Source: Pseudomonas sp. Root562
GTDB lineage: Bacteria; Pseudomonadota; Gammaproteobacteria; Pseudomonadales; Pseudomonadaceae
DNA length: 64,000 nucleotides
Direction: 5' to 3'
NCBI RefSeq assembly: GCF_001427125.1
Contig: NZ_LMGK01000006.1
Location: 97,375-161,374 of the forward strand
The translations under genes were made by a program, and so were the position numbers. The notes beneath the pieces were generated by a model. It was not told where the DNA came from and searched no databases. It saw only the letters and a list, made by a program, of their open reading frames with translations. Shown piece by piece: positions 28,215 through 35,976 of the stretch (position 1 is the first letter of the stretch; each line of letters begins with the position of its first letter).

Positions 28215-29135
28215 TCAAGAGATCGTATGACTTGAAATGGATTGTCCTTCCAGTCGATACAGTTCCTGTTGTACAAAATCGGCAAACAGCTTGATCCGGA
28301 TCGGTGTCAGTACACCAAACGCATGCAGGGAATGGATGGCCAGCGACGGCAACCGATGGCCGGGCATGATCTGCATCAACTCACCGCGATCGAGCTCTTG
28401 CTGGACCGTGCATTTCATCAAATACGCAACGCCCAGGTTTCCCAATGCGGCGGCACGCAAGCCGAATCCCGAGTCCAGACCTATTCGGCCACGGGGCACC
28501 AACGTTTCACCGTTTTCAAAAATGATGGGCAGGGTTCGACCATTGAGTTGATAGCGCACGAAGGGCAGAGCGCGCAGTTCTTCGAGGGTGTGCGGGGTTC
28601 CCCATTCGTCGAGGAACTTCGGTGAGGCCACCAACGCCATGTCGAGTTGGGCGAGGGTACGGCTTTTCAGATCGCTGTCAGACAGGTTGCCGGCGCGGAA
28701 AATCACGTCATAACCTTCACGAATCACATCGACATGGTGGTCGAGCAACGTCAGGTCCAGTTCCACCTCCGGGTGCTCGGCGAGAAACACCGAGCTGATC
28801 CTCGGCATCAGCAATCGTCCGAGGTCACTCGGCATGCTGACCCGCAAATGACCGCGCGCACCCCCGGTGTGGCGCAACGCATCGGCGCAGTCATCGATGG
28901 CCTGCAACAACGGCGCCACACGCTCGAAAAATGCCTGCCCCTCGGGCGTAAGGCTGAGCATCCGCGTGGAGCGGCGAAACAGCTTGGCATTCAGTTCGGA
29001 TTCCAGTCGGGCGATGCTTTTGGAAATGGCCGACGGCGTGGTCCCGGCGTTGCGTGCGGCAGCACTGAAAGAACCGGCTTCCACCGCGCGGACAAAGGCA
29101 ATCAGGCTGGCCGACTGGTTCAACAGGCTGGGCAT
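28215..29135 (-). CDS. LysR-family transcriptional regulator
   Basis: This 306-residue regulator has the N-terminal LysR winged helix (LIAFVRAVEAGSFSAAARNAGTTPSAISKSIARLE) and a type-2 periplasmic-binding effector domain behind it. It is divergent from the SDR at 29236, with 100 bp between starts, the classic arrangement for a LysR regulator and its target. The start at 29135 (MPSLLNQSAS) fits family length; longer in-frame starts exist up to 29222. The effector is unknown. Confidence 0.92.
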   Translation of the reverse strand: MPSLLNQSASLIAFVRAVEAGSFSAAARNAGTTPSAISKSIARLESELNAKLFRRSTRMLSLTPEGQAFFERVAPLLQAIDDCADALRHTGGARGHLRVSMPSDLGRLLMPRISSVFLAEHPEVELDLTLLDHHVDVIREGYDVIFRAGNLSDSDLKSRTLAQLDMALVASPKFLDEWGTPHTLEELRALPFVRYQLNGRTLPIIFENGETLVPRGRIGLDSGFGLRAAALGNLGVAYLMKCTVQQELDRGELMQIMPGHRLPSLAIHSLHAFGVLTPIRIKLFADFVQQELYRLEGQSISSHTIS

Positions 29136-29235
29136 CTTGTGACTCCGAAGCACAACTGATGTGCCTTTTTCTGGACTGGTTGGCGCTGGGGCGAGCGACA
29201 TAATACTGCGCTCCTTCAACAATCGGAGTCAGTAG

Positions 29236-29985
29236 ATGCAACGTCTTCAAGGAAAGGTCGCAGTGATCACCGGCGGCAACAGCGGCATAGGCCTGGCGTC
29301 GGCGTGCCTGTTCGCCAAAGAGGGCGCGCAGGTGATTATCACCGCACGTCGACAAGAAGTGCTGGACGAAGCCGTGCGCCACATCGGTCACGGCGCTTTT
29401 GGCATCAAGGGCGATGTCGCCAGCCTCGAGCACCATGCCGAGGTCGCCGAGCAAGTCCGGGTGCGCTTCGGTGCGTTGGATATCTACATGGCCAACGCCG
29501 GGGTCATCACCCTGACGCCATCGCAGCAGGTCACTCCAGCGGAGTTCGACGCGCAATTCAATATCAACACCCGAGGCGTGTTCTTTGGTGTGCAGTCGAT
29601 CGTGCCGCTGATGCGCGACGCTGGCAGCATCATCCTGACCAGTTCCCTGGCGGCCACGAAAGTGCTCGAAGGGCATGCGGTGTATGCCGGTTCCAAAGCG
29701 GCCATCGGCGCTTTTGCGCGCAGCTGGGCGCTGGAGCTGCGGGCGCGGCGCATACGCGTCAATGTGCTCAGCCCGGGGCCGGTCGATACTGCGATCATCG
29801 GCAAGCTGGGCGTTTCAGAAGAAGCCCGCCCCGGCTTCGAGCAAATGATGGCGGCCATGATTCCCGCCGGTCGACTGGGGGAGGCCGACGAGCTCGCACA
29901 AGCGGCGCTGTACCTGGCCTGCAGCGACAGTTCGTTCGTCAACGGCATCCAATTGCATGTCGACGGCGGCATGTCGCTGGTCTGA
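29236..29985 (+). CDS. SDR-family oxidoreductase divergent from a LysR regulator
   Basis: This 249-residue classical SDR has the cofactor loop TGGNSGIG at 12-19, ANAG at 86-89, and catalytic Y150 and K154 (YAGSK), with S136/S137. It ends in the usual FVNGIQLHVDGGMSLV. The pair ARRQ after the second strand suggests NADP. It is probably induced by the divergent LysR regulator in answer to its substrate or a related quinone or aldehyde. The substrate is not readable. The gene converges on Rof with 8 bp between them. Confidence 0.92.
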   Translation: MQRLQGKVAVITGGNSGIGLASACLFAKEGAQVIITARRQEVLDEAVRHIGHGAFGIKGDVASLEHHAEVAEQVRVRFGALDIYMANAGVITLTPSQQVTPAEFDAQFNINTRGVFFGVQSIVPLMRDAGSIILTSSLAATKVLEGHAVYAGSKAAIGAFARSWALELRARRIRVNVLSPGPVDTAIIGKLGVSEEARPGFEQMMAAMIPAGRLGEADELAQAALYLACSDSSFVNGIQLHVDGGMSLV

Positions 29986-29993
29986 TAACCGCC

Positions 29994-30272
29994 TCAGAAC
30001 GTGCAAACCGCATCGGTAAACACCACCCGGCCGAACTGCGCGTTGGCGTCCAGCGGGGTGATGGCCAACAGTTGATCCAAGCGGATTTCCTGTTGGCCGT
30101 CAGCCGTTTCAAGCTCGAGGAATTCTTCCTTGTCGGCGGACGTTCGCGTAGTCAGCGCCTTCGCTTCCAGGCGGGCGCCATCCTTCAACTCGATGTCCAG
30201 TCGGTAACCGCGCATGCAGGCGATTTCCAGATAGTCGTACAGGTCGCAGTTCATGGGCTGGTAGGTGTTCAT
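29994..30272 (-). CDS. rof: Rho-binding antiterminator (Rof/YaeO-like)
   Basis: This 92-residue Sm-fold-like protein has the family start MNTYQPMNCDLYDYLEIACMRG and the YRLDIELKDG strand. Rof binds the Rho hexamer near its RNA-binding site and reduces Rho-dependent termination. The ATG at 30272 is chosen because the longer in-frame reading to 30434 lies inside the DUF2024 gene. The gene lies 4 bp after the DUF2024 stop and is third in a three-gene operon. The operon link to an exported protein is unusual for an antiterminator. Confidence 0.88.
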   Translation of the reverse strand: MNTYQPMNCDLYDYLEIACMRGYRLDIELKDGARLEAKALTTRTSADKEEFLELETADGQQEIRLDQLLAITPLDANAQFGRVVFTDAVCTF

Positions 30273-30276
30273 TTCG

Positions 30277-30537
30277 TTACTCCTGGCAACCTTGCAGTTT
30301 GAGGATGAAGTAACCCTGCTTGCCGATCGCCGCTGCCACTTCGGGATGGGTCGGTTCGACGTGACAGAACTGGCAGCGGTCCTGGGCGATATCTTCGTCC
30401 TGTATGCCCTGTTCATCAAGGAAGCGGCGGGCATAGGTTTTCGCCAGTTCGGCGTCGTTACGCTCGATCAGCACATCGAAGTGCAGGTAGCGGCCATCTT
30501 TGGTGCGCACGTGGGTATCGAATACGTTCACGCTCAT
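30277..30537 (-). CDS. DUF2024 family protein
   Basis: This 86-residue small soluble protein has the DUF2024 strings VNVFDTHVRTKDG, HFDVLIE and CQFCHVEPTHPE. The CxxCH pattern could hold a metal, but this is not proven. Its start overlaps the stop of the exported protein gene by one base and the Rof gene starts 4 bp later, so the three are co-transcribed. Function unknown. Confidence 0.87.
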   Translation of the reverse strand: MSVNVFDTHVRTKDGRYLHFDVLIERNDAELAKTYARRFLDEQGIQDEDIAQDRCQFCHVEPTHPEVAAAIGKQGYFILKLQGCQE

Positions 30538-31277
30538 TATTTGCTCTCCTTGAGTTTCCAGGTGCCGGGCAACGACAGGTCACCCGAGGCAATGTCATAG
30601 ACGCTGCTGACGCACAGCAATGGGTTGTGCAGGTCGGCATTGACTTTCAGTGCAGCGGTGACGCCGTCGTAGTTGAAACTTTCGGGGAAGCCGACTGCCG
30701 CCAACGGCACATGGATTTTCGCGGCGTTTTTCTCGACGCTCAGGTCGTAGCCGGGGGAGTCGATGTAGATCGGAGCGCCAGGCCAGGTGGCCGGTAACTT
30801 CGGTTTGGCATCCTTGGGAATGTCGCGGACTTTCAAACCGCCAGGCCCACAACTTTCGTCTTTGCTCAGCACCACCCAGTGCGAGTGCCAGAGGCCGCCG
30901 TCGTTATCCTTTTTGCCGTCCTTGTTTTCGTCCAGCTGCGGGGTGTCATCGAAATCCGGGTGAGAGGTCAGCGCCAGGGCCAGGATCCCGGACTTCGCTT
31001 CAAAGCCGACAACGGAACTGTCGAGGCTGGTAGGCCAGACATAACTGAACACCTCGGCCCCGGCAAACGAACCCTTGGCGGTTGGCACGCGACTGCCGGC
31101 CTGGCCATCGACCAATTGTTCGAACACCAGATTGCTGCCTTCCTTGAAAACCCGGGTATTGACCAGATCGAACGCGGCATCGGCTTTGCCTTTGTCGCTT
31201 TGGATGCCTTGTTTGTCATGGGCCACAGCCTGTGTCGCCAGCAGCGTGCCAAGGGTGAGTGCCAGAGCGGTTTTCAT
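30537..31277 (-). CDS. Exported protein of unknown function
   Basis: This is a 246-residue predicted periplasmic protein. The signal peptide MKTALALTLGTLLATQAVA ends near residue 19, followed by a His at the mature N-terminus (HDKQG), which might bind copper in some families. GGLWHSHWVVLSKDESCGPGGL shows a His-rich loop (HSHW) that could bind a metal. The start at 31277 follows GGAGG at the right distance. It is first in an operon with DUF2024 and Rof and divergent from the Cys-rich MarR regulator across 127 bp, so that regulator is a natural candidate to control it. I do not recognise a named family. Confidence 0.75.
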   Translation of the reverse strand: MKTALALTLGTLLATQAVAHDKQGIQSDKGKADAAFDLVNTRVFKEGSNLVFEQLVDGQAGSRVPTAKGSFAGAEVFSYVWPTSLDSSVVGFEAKSGILALALTSHPDFDDTPQLDENKDGKKDNDGGLWHSHWVVLSKDESCGPGGLKVRDIPKDAKPKLPATWPGAPIYIDSPGYDLSVEKNAAKIHVPLAAVGFPESFNYDGVTAALKVNADLHNPLLCVSSVYDIASGDLSLPGTWKLKESK

Positions 31278-31404
31278 GTATGCCTCCGTTTGGAAGTAAA
31301 TTAGGTTTCGAATCGACACCACAAATCCTACGACAAGCCGATATTTTGTCAATAAGGTTTTTATCCGATACTATTTATCAACGCTTTTGATCAGGAATGT
31401 CCTC

Positions 31405-31959
31405 GTGCTTTTTGATTTGCTGGAAAGGTTGTCGAGCCTGACTCGGGTCTGGTTTCGTGAGCACCCGCTGCTGACGGACCTGCAGCCGATCCAGCTCAGC
31501 GCCTTGATGTACCTCGGCCGATGCAACCGCTACTCCGACACGCCGCTGGCGGTGACCGAATATCTGGGACTGACCAAAGGCACGGTGTCGCAATCGCTCA
31601 AGGCTCTGGAAGGCAAAGGACTGCTGACCAAACAGCCAGATGCCCGGGACAAACGCAGCGTGCACCTGAAACTGACGGCTCCGGCACAGGCGTTGCTGGA
31701 CGCCGTGGTGCCACCGGATTTTCTGGTCAATGCCGCCCAGCGCATGGGTGCGCGGGCAGTGGATCTGGAAGGCTTGCTGCTGGAGCTGTTGCGCAACATC
31801 CAGCAAGGTGAAAATGTCCCGAGTTTCGGGCTGTGCCGAACCTGCCGTTTTCATCAGGCAGTGGCGGGTGGAGCGTTTTGCGGACTGACACAGGAACCAC
31901 TGGAATTCACAGAAGTGGATCTGATTTGCCGCGAGCATCAAATTCGCGATCCGGCATGA
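31405..31959 (+). CDS. MarR-family regulator with a C-terminal cysteine cluster
   Basis: This winged-helix regulator has about 184 residues: the HTH is LAVTEYLGLTKGTVSQSLKALEGKGLLTKQPDARDKRSVHLKL, typical of MarR proteins. The C-terminus carries CRTCRFHQAVAGGAFCGL, then LICREH, giving four cysteines (CxxC...C...C) able to bind zinc, iron-sulphur or to sense oxidants. GTG at 31405 is chosen for the AGGA 9 bp upstream; a TTG at 31387 is the alternative. It is divergent from the operon of the exported protein, DUF2024 and Rof. Confidence 0.85.
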   Translation: MLFDLLERLSSLTRVWFREHPLLTDLQPIQLSALMYLGRCNRYSDTPLAVTEYLGLTKGTVSQSLKALEGKGLLTKQPDARDKRSVHLKLTAPAQALLDAVVPPDFLVNAAQRMGARAVDLEGLLLELLRNIQQGENVPSFGLCRTCRFHQAVAGGAFCGLTQEPLEFTEVDLICREHQIRDPA

Positions 31960-32029
31960 GGCGCCATCGTCTGAGATAGACTCAACAGCGACTAGCCGAC
32001 AATGGAGTGACCCCCATGGCAAGACTGCG

Positions 32030-33250
32030 ATGGACTCGCTGATCACCGCCGCCGCCCAGGCGCTGGCAGCGGGGGATCCGCTGGGCGCGCTGGACAGGGT
32101 CGCGTTGCGTGACGATGCACCGGCGCTGGCGTTGCGCGCAATCGCCATGGCGCAACTGGGTGATCTGGTACGGGCCAAAGCACTGGTGCGCCGGGCAATA
32201 CGGGCGTTCGGGCCAAAGGAAGCGCTGGCTCAGGCGCGTTGCATCGTCGCCGAAGCCGAGATCGCATTGGCGTCGCGGGACCTCGGCTGGCCAGTGAAGG
32301 CGCTCGATGCGGCGCGGGTCACGCTGCAAGCTCACGGTGACAGGGTGAACGCGGCCCATGCGCGCTACCTGCACATCCGCCGCCTGTTGCTGATCGGCCA
32401 ATTGGATGACGCCCAGGACAACCTCGCGCAACTTGACCCTTCGACATTGCCACCCGCTTTGCACGCCACCCATGAGCTCGTGGCGGCGGGCATCGCCATG
32501 CGTCACTTGCGCTCACAAGCTGCGCGTGCGGCGTTGGCCCGGGCCAAGTTCGCCGCGCAGCAATCCGGCATTCCCGCGTTGATAGCAGAAGTCGACAGCG
32601 CGCTGCGCTTGCTCGACAGTCCCGCCGCACACTTGATCAGTAATGGTCAGGCGCGACCCTTGTTGCTCGATGACGTCGAAGCATTGCTGGCCTCGACATC
32701 GCTGGTGGTCGATGCCTGCCGGTTCGTCGTGCGCGGTGCGGGCATGTCGGTGTCCCTGTCGAAACGTCCGGTGCTGTTCAACCTCGTACGGACATTGGCC
32801 GAAGCCTGGCCGGAAGATGTTGCGCGAGAAACGCTCATCGCCCGGGCCTTTCGCCTGAAGCTCAGCGATGAATCCCATCGCGCCCGGCTAAGGGTCGAAA
32901 TCGGCCGCTTGCGTGCAGCGCTCAAACCCTTGGCCAACGTGATCGCCACCAAGCGCGGGTTTGCCCTGATCACCCACGTTTCACCTGACGTAGTGCTGCT
33001 TACGCCACCGGTCGAAGAAAAACACGCAGCGGTGTTTGCACTGCTCGCCGACGGCGAAGCGTGGTCGAGTTCAGCACTAGCCCTGGCGCTGGGCAACAGC
33101 CAGCGCAGCGTGCAACGAGTTCTCGAAACACTGGCAGCACAGGGCAAGGTTCAGTCGTTCGGGCATGGGCGCGGGCGGCGCTGGATGACGCCACCAGTGC
33201 CCGGTTTCGCGACGACCTTGTTACTCCCGGTTCCGCTGGCCGGTGGCTAG
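32030..33250 (+). CDS. Helical-repeat protein with a C-terminal winged-helix region
   Basis: This 406-residue protein starts with Ala/Leu-rich helix pairs (ALAAGDPLGALDRVALRDDAPALALRAIAMAQLGDLVRAKAL) that resemble TPR repeats, up to about residue 200. Two winged-helix-like stretches follow: one around RPVLFNLVRTLAEAWPEDVARETLIARAF and one around SSSALALALGNSQRSVQRVLETLAAQGKVQSFGHGRGRRW. The latter reads as a DNA-binding wing. It is probably a transcription factor. It lies 36 bp before a beta-propeller protein gene that it may control. No named family is certain. Confidence 0.7.
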   Translation: MDSLITAAAQALAAGDPLGALDRVALRDDAPALALRAIAMAQLGDLVRAKALVRRAIRAFGPKEALAQARCIVAEAEIALASRDLGWPVKALDAARVTLQAHGDRVNAAHARYLHIRRLLLIGQLDDAQDNLAQLDPSTLPPALHATHELVAAGIAMRHLRSQAARAALARAKFAAQQSGIPALIAEVDSALRLLDSPAAHLISNGQARPLLLDDVEALLASTSLVVDACRFVVRGAGMSVSLSKRPVLFNLVRTLAEAWPEDVARETLIARAFRLKLSDESHRARLRVEIGRLRAALKPLANVIATKRGFALITHVSPDVVLLTPPVEEKHAAVFALLADGEAWSSSALALALGNSQRSVQRVLETLAAQGKVQSFGHGRGRRWMTPPVPGFATTLLLPVPLAGG

Positions 33251-33286
33251 GATGAACGCCACCAAACCCTTTCGAGGAACACCGAA

Positions 33287-33916
33287 ATGAAACAGTCAGC
33301 CGCAGAAATCATTCGTGAATACGGACCTTTTGAAGGTGTAGACGATGTGCATGGCGTGACCTGGGATGGTCAGCAGGTGTGGTTTGCCACTACCGGTAAA
33401 CTCATCGCACTCGACCCTTCAAGCGGCGCAACGGTGCGTTCGCTGGATGTCGCCGCCCACGCCGGCACCGCATTCGATGGCAAGCATTTATTCCAGATCG
33501 CCGAAGACCGCATCCAGAAAATCGACCCGCAAACCGGTCGCGTGCTCTCCACCATCCCGGCCCCCGGTGGAGGCAACGACTCAGGAATGACCTGGGCTGA
33601 AGGCTCGCTGTGGGTGGGGCAATACCGCGAGCGCAAAATCCACCAGATCGACCCCGAGAACGGCAAGATCCTGCGCACCCTCGAATCCAACCGCTTTGTC
33701 ACGGGTGTGACCTTCGTCGATGGCGCGCTCTGGCATGGCACGTCGGAGGCCGAAGAAAGCGAACTGCGGCGCATCGACACGAACACCGGCGAGGTGCTCG
33801 AAAGCCTGAAGATGCCGGAGGGCGTAGGCGTGTCCGGTCTTGAGTACGATGGCGGCGAACGATTTTTCTGCGGTGGCGGCAGCAGCGGGCGGGTGAGGGC
33901 GGTTCGTCGTCCTTGA
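33287..33916 (+). CDS. Beta-propeller protein, glutamine-cyclotransferase/SMP-30-like
   Basis: This 209-residue soluble protein has repeated blades of the pattern 'IxxIDPxTGxxLxT' (KLIALDPSSGATVRSL, RIQKIDPQTGRVLST, KIHQIDPENGKILRTL, LRRIDTNTGEVLESL). Four or five such blades suggest a small propeller. GAGGAACACCGAA precedes the ATG. No signal peptide is seen, so it is cytoplasmic. The substrate or ligand is unknown; it is likely linked to the winged-helix protein just upstream. Confidence 0.75.
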   Translation: MKQSAAEIIREYGPFEGVDDVHGVTWDGQQVWFATTGKLIALDPSSGATVRSLDVAAHAGTAFDGKHLFQIAEDRIQKIDPQTGRVLSTIPAPGGGNDSGMTWAEGSLWVGQYRERKIHQIDPENGKILRTLESNRFVTGVTFVDGALWHGTSEAEESELRRIDTNTGEVLESLKMPEGVGVSGLEYDGGERFFCGGGSSGRVRAVRRP

Positions 33917-34251
33917 TGAAATCCCGGCGTTAAATTGTTTGTGGATGTCGGTCCGCTGACTCATAGGAATCCAGCGTTTCGGTGACGATCGACATCCACT
34001 GCGCCAACTCTCTGCTTCTGAATCAGGCCAGCACCTCGCAAATCCCACCGTCTTCAGACCTTTCCTACGTCCCGCGCTTTCTTCCCGCAATCGATCAAGA
34101 CGTTTCTCGCTGACGCCTCGGAAGCCTCCGGTTTTAGCCCTGCAGCTCATCCGTTAACGTTTTTGAACTGAGTCACTAATTGACGCCGGAATAATGGCTA
34201 ACTAATATCGCGCCACTATTTTGATATTACTTTTGTTTTCGAGGGATCGAC
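33917..34251. other. Intergenic region upstream of the CDI operon
   Basis: This 335-bp stretch holds no gene that I can support. It contains a 10-bp inverted repeat (GTGGATGTCG at 33941-33950, CGACATCCAC at 33990-33999) spaced by 39 bp, and the CDI promoter near its right end. The last 100 bp are AT-rich. Confidence 0.55.
34180..34208 (+). promoter_or_regulatory. Candidate promoter of the CDI operon
   Basis: TTGACG (34180-34185), 17 bp, TAATAT (34203-34208): 5/6 and 4/6 matches to sigma70. The CdiB ATG lies 43 bp downstream of the -10, behind GAGGG. Confidence 0.5.
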
Positions 34252-35958
34252 ATGTTCTCACCCGCCTTCGCGGCGAGGTTGTGCCTGGCTTTGCTGTGCC
34301 TTTCTCCACTGCGTCTTGCTCACGCTGCGCCCACGCCGGGAGATACTGACCTGATTCGCGAACGCCAGGATCGCTTGCTCGAAGAACAGCGCCGGCGCCT
34401 GGAAGAGCTCAAGGAATTGCCCGGCAAAGAAGTCAAGCCCGCGCAACCGACGGCTCCTGTCGATACCCGTTGTTTCCTCATCAAGGACATCGAACTCAAA
34501 GGTGCCGACAGCCTTTCGGCCGACGAAAAAACGCAACTGCTCAAGCCCTACATCGGTCAATGCCTGGGCGTTGCGCAGCTCAATGAACTGCTTAAGGTCA
34601 TCACCGATCGCTACATTGAAAAAGGCTTGGTCACCAGTCGTGCCTACCTGCCGCAACAGGACTTGTCTGGCGGGCACCTAAAGGTATTGGTGGTGGAAGG
34701 CCGGCTCGAAAGCCTGAAAAGTGCGCCCGAAAGCGGCGTGTCCGAGCGTGAATTGGCCATGGCGTTTCCTGGCAAGACCGGTGCGTTGGTTAACTTGCGC
34801 GAGATCGAGCAACTGGTCGATCAGCTCAATCGCCTGCCCTCCAATCAGGCAAAAATGGAGCTGGCCCCCGGCAAGAACGTCGGCGGGAGCGACGTGCTGG
34901 TCACCAACACCGCGCAGAAGCCCTGGCGCGTCGGGCTTTCGCGCAGCAACGACGGCCAGCGCAGCACGGGCGAACAGCAGTGGGGCACGACGTTCGATTG
35001 GGACAGCCCGCTGGGTCTGGCCGATCAGTTGATGTTGCGCGGCGGTCACGACGCGATGACCGACCACCAGCACACCTCCAACAACGCGCTGCTCAATTAC
35101 AACCTGCCCTGGGGCTGGTGGAACTTCAGTTACACCTACAGCCAGAGCGAGTACCGCTCGCAGATCGCTGCCAACGGCTACAACTTCAAGCAGACCGGCG
35201 ACAGCCAGAACCATCAGCTGCGCGCCGAGCGGGTGATCCACCGCGATGCCGTGAGCAAGACTTCGCTCAATGCCGGCCTGTCATACCTGCGTACCAACAA
35301 CTTCATCGAAGACAGCAAGCTGAAGCTCAGCAGCAACCGCATCAGCGAAATGCAGTACGGCATCAATCACGGACGGCGGGTGGGCAGCGCGTTCGTCAAC
35401 CTGGACCTGGGTCTGCAACAAGGCATCGGCGCTTTCGATGCGCAAGGGAACGGCCATCCGGGGCCGGGCCAACCAAACGCACGCTACCGCAAATACACCG
35501 CCACCACGACCTACCTGCAGCCGTTCAAGTTGTGGGGCGAGTCTTTCAGCTTCACCAGCCTGATGACCGGACAACGCAGCGAAGACATTTTGTTCAGCCC
35601 ACAGCGCACCAGTCTCGGCGGTCTGTCGTCGATCCGTGGCTACAAGGATCAATCCCTGTCCGGTGACAGCGGAGGTTACTGGCGCAACGACCTGCGTTGG
35701 ACTCGCCCGGTCAGCGCCGACTGGCTACGCCCGGCGTTCGCCGAATACGGCGCCGGACTTGGCTACGACCAAGGGGTTATTAGAGGTGATCGCTACAACG
35801 GCGATCAGCACGGACGCCTGTCGAGCAATTCGCTGGAGCTGTTCGCCCGTGGCCAGCATTTCGCTGCAAGCGTGACCTTTGCCCACTCCCTGGAACGACC
35901 GGATGCGCTTTACGAGCGCGAAGCACCGATTTACTTCCGCATGGATTTTTTCCTCTAA
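34252..35958 (+). CDS. cdiB: Two-partner secretion outer-membrane transporter (CdiB/ShlB family)
   Basis: This 568-residue Omp85-type transporter has a signal peptide to about residue 25 (LRLAHA/APTP). A Gln/Arg/Glu-rich plug helix (RERQDRLLEEQRRRLEELKE) and a POTRA region (FLIKDIELKGADSLSADEK, then GRLESL) follow, with the 16-stranded barrel behind. The conserved barrel motif IRGYKDQSLSGDSG and the terminal aromatic F-F-L are present. It secretes the giant exoprotein encoded 18 bp downstream, recognising its N-terminal TPS domain. This is the first gene of a cdiBAI-type operon. Confidence 0.92.
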   Translation: MFSPAFAARLCLALLCLSPLRLAHAAPTPGDTDLIRERQDRLLEEQRRRLEELKELPGKEVKPAQPTAPVDTRCFLIKDIELKGADSLSADEKTQLLKPYIGQCLGVAQLNELLKVITDRYIEKGLVTSRAYLPQQDLSGGHLKVLVVEGRLESLKSAPESGVSERELAMAFPGKTGALVNLREIEQLVDQLNRLPSNQAKMELAPGKNVGGSDVLVTNTAQKPWRVGLSRSNDGQRSTGEQQWGTTFDWDSPLGLADQLMLRGGHDAMTDHQHTSNNALLNYNLPWGWWNFSYTYSQSEYRSQIAANGYNFKQTGDSQNHQLRAERVIHRDAVSKTSLNAGLSYLRTNNFIEDSKLKLSSNRISEMQYGINHGRRVGSAFVNLDLGLQQGIGAFDAQGNGHPGPGQPNARYRKYTATTTYLQPFKLWGESFSFTSLMTGQRSEDILFSPQRTSLGGLSSIRGYKDQSLSGDSGGYWRNDLRWTRPVSADWLRPAFAEYGAGLGYDQGVIRGDRYNGDQHGRLSSNSLELFARGQHFAASVTFAHSLERPDALYEREAPIYFRMDFFL

Positions 35959-35976
35959 CTGCCGTACTTCGAGAAC

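Noticed and set aside
29304..30302. 332-codon plus-strand frame overlapping the SDR in another frame
   Set aside because: It is a shifted reading of the SDR gene and antisense to rof.
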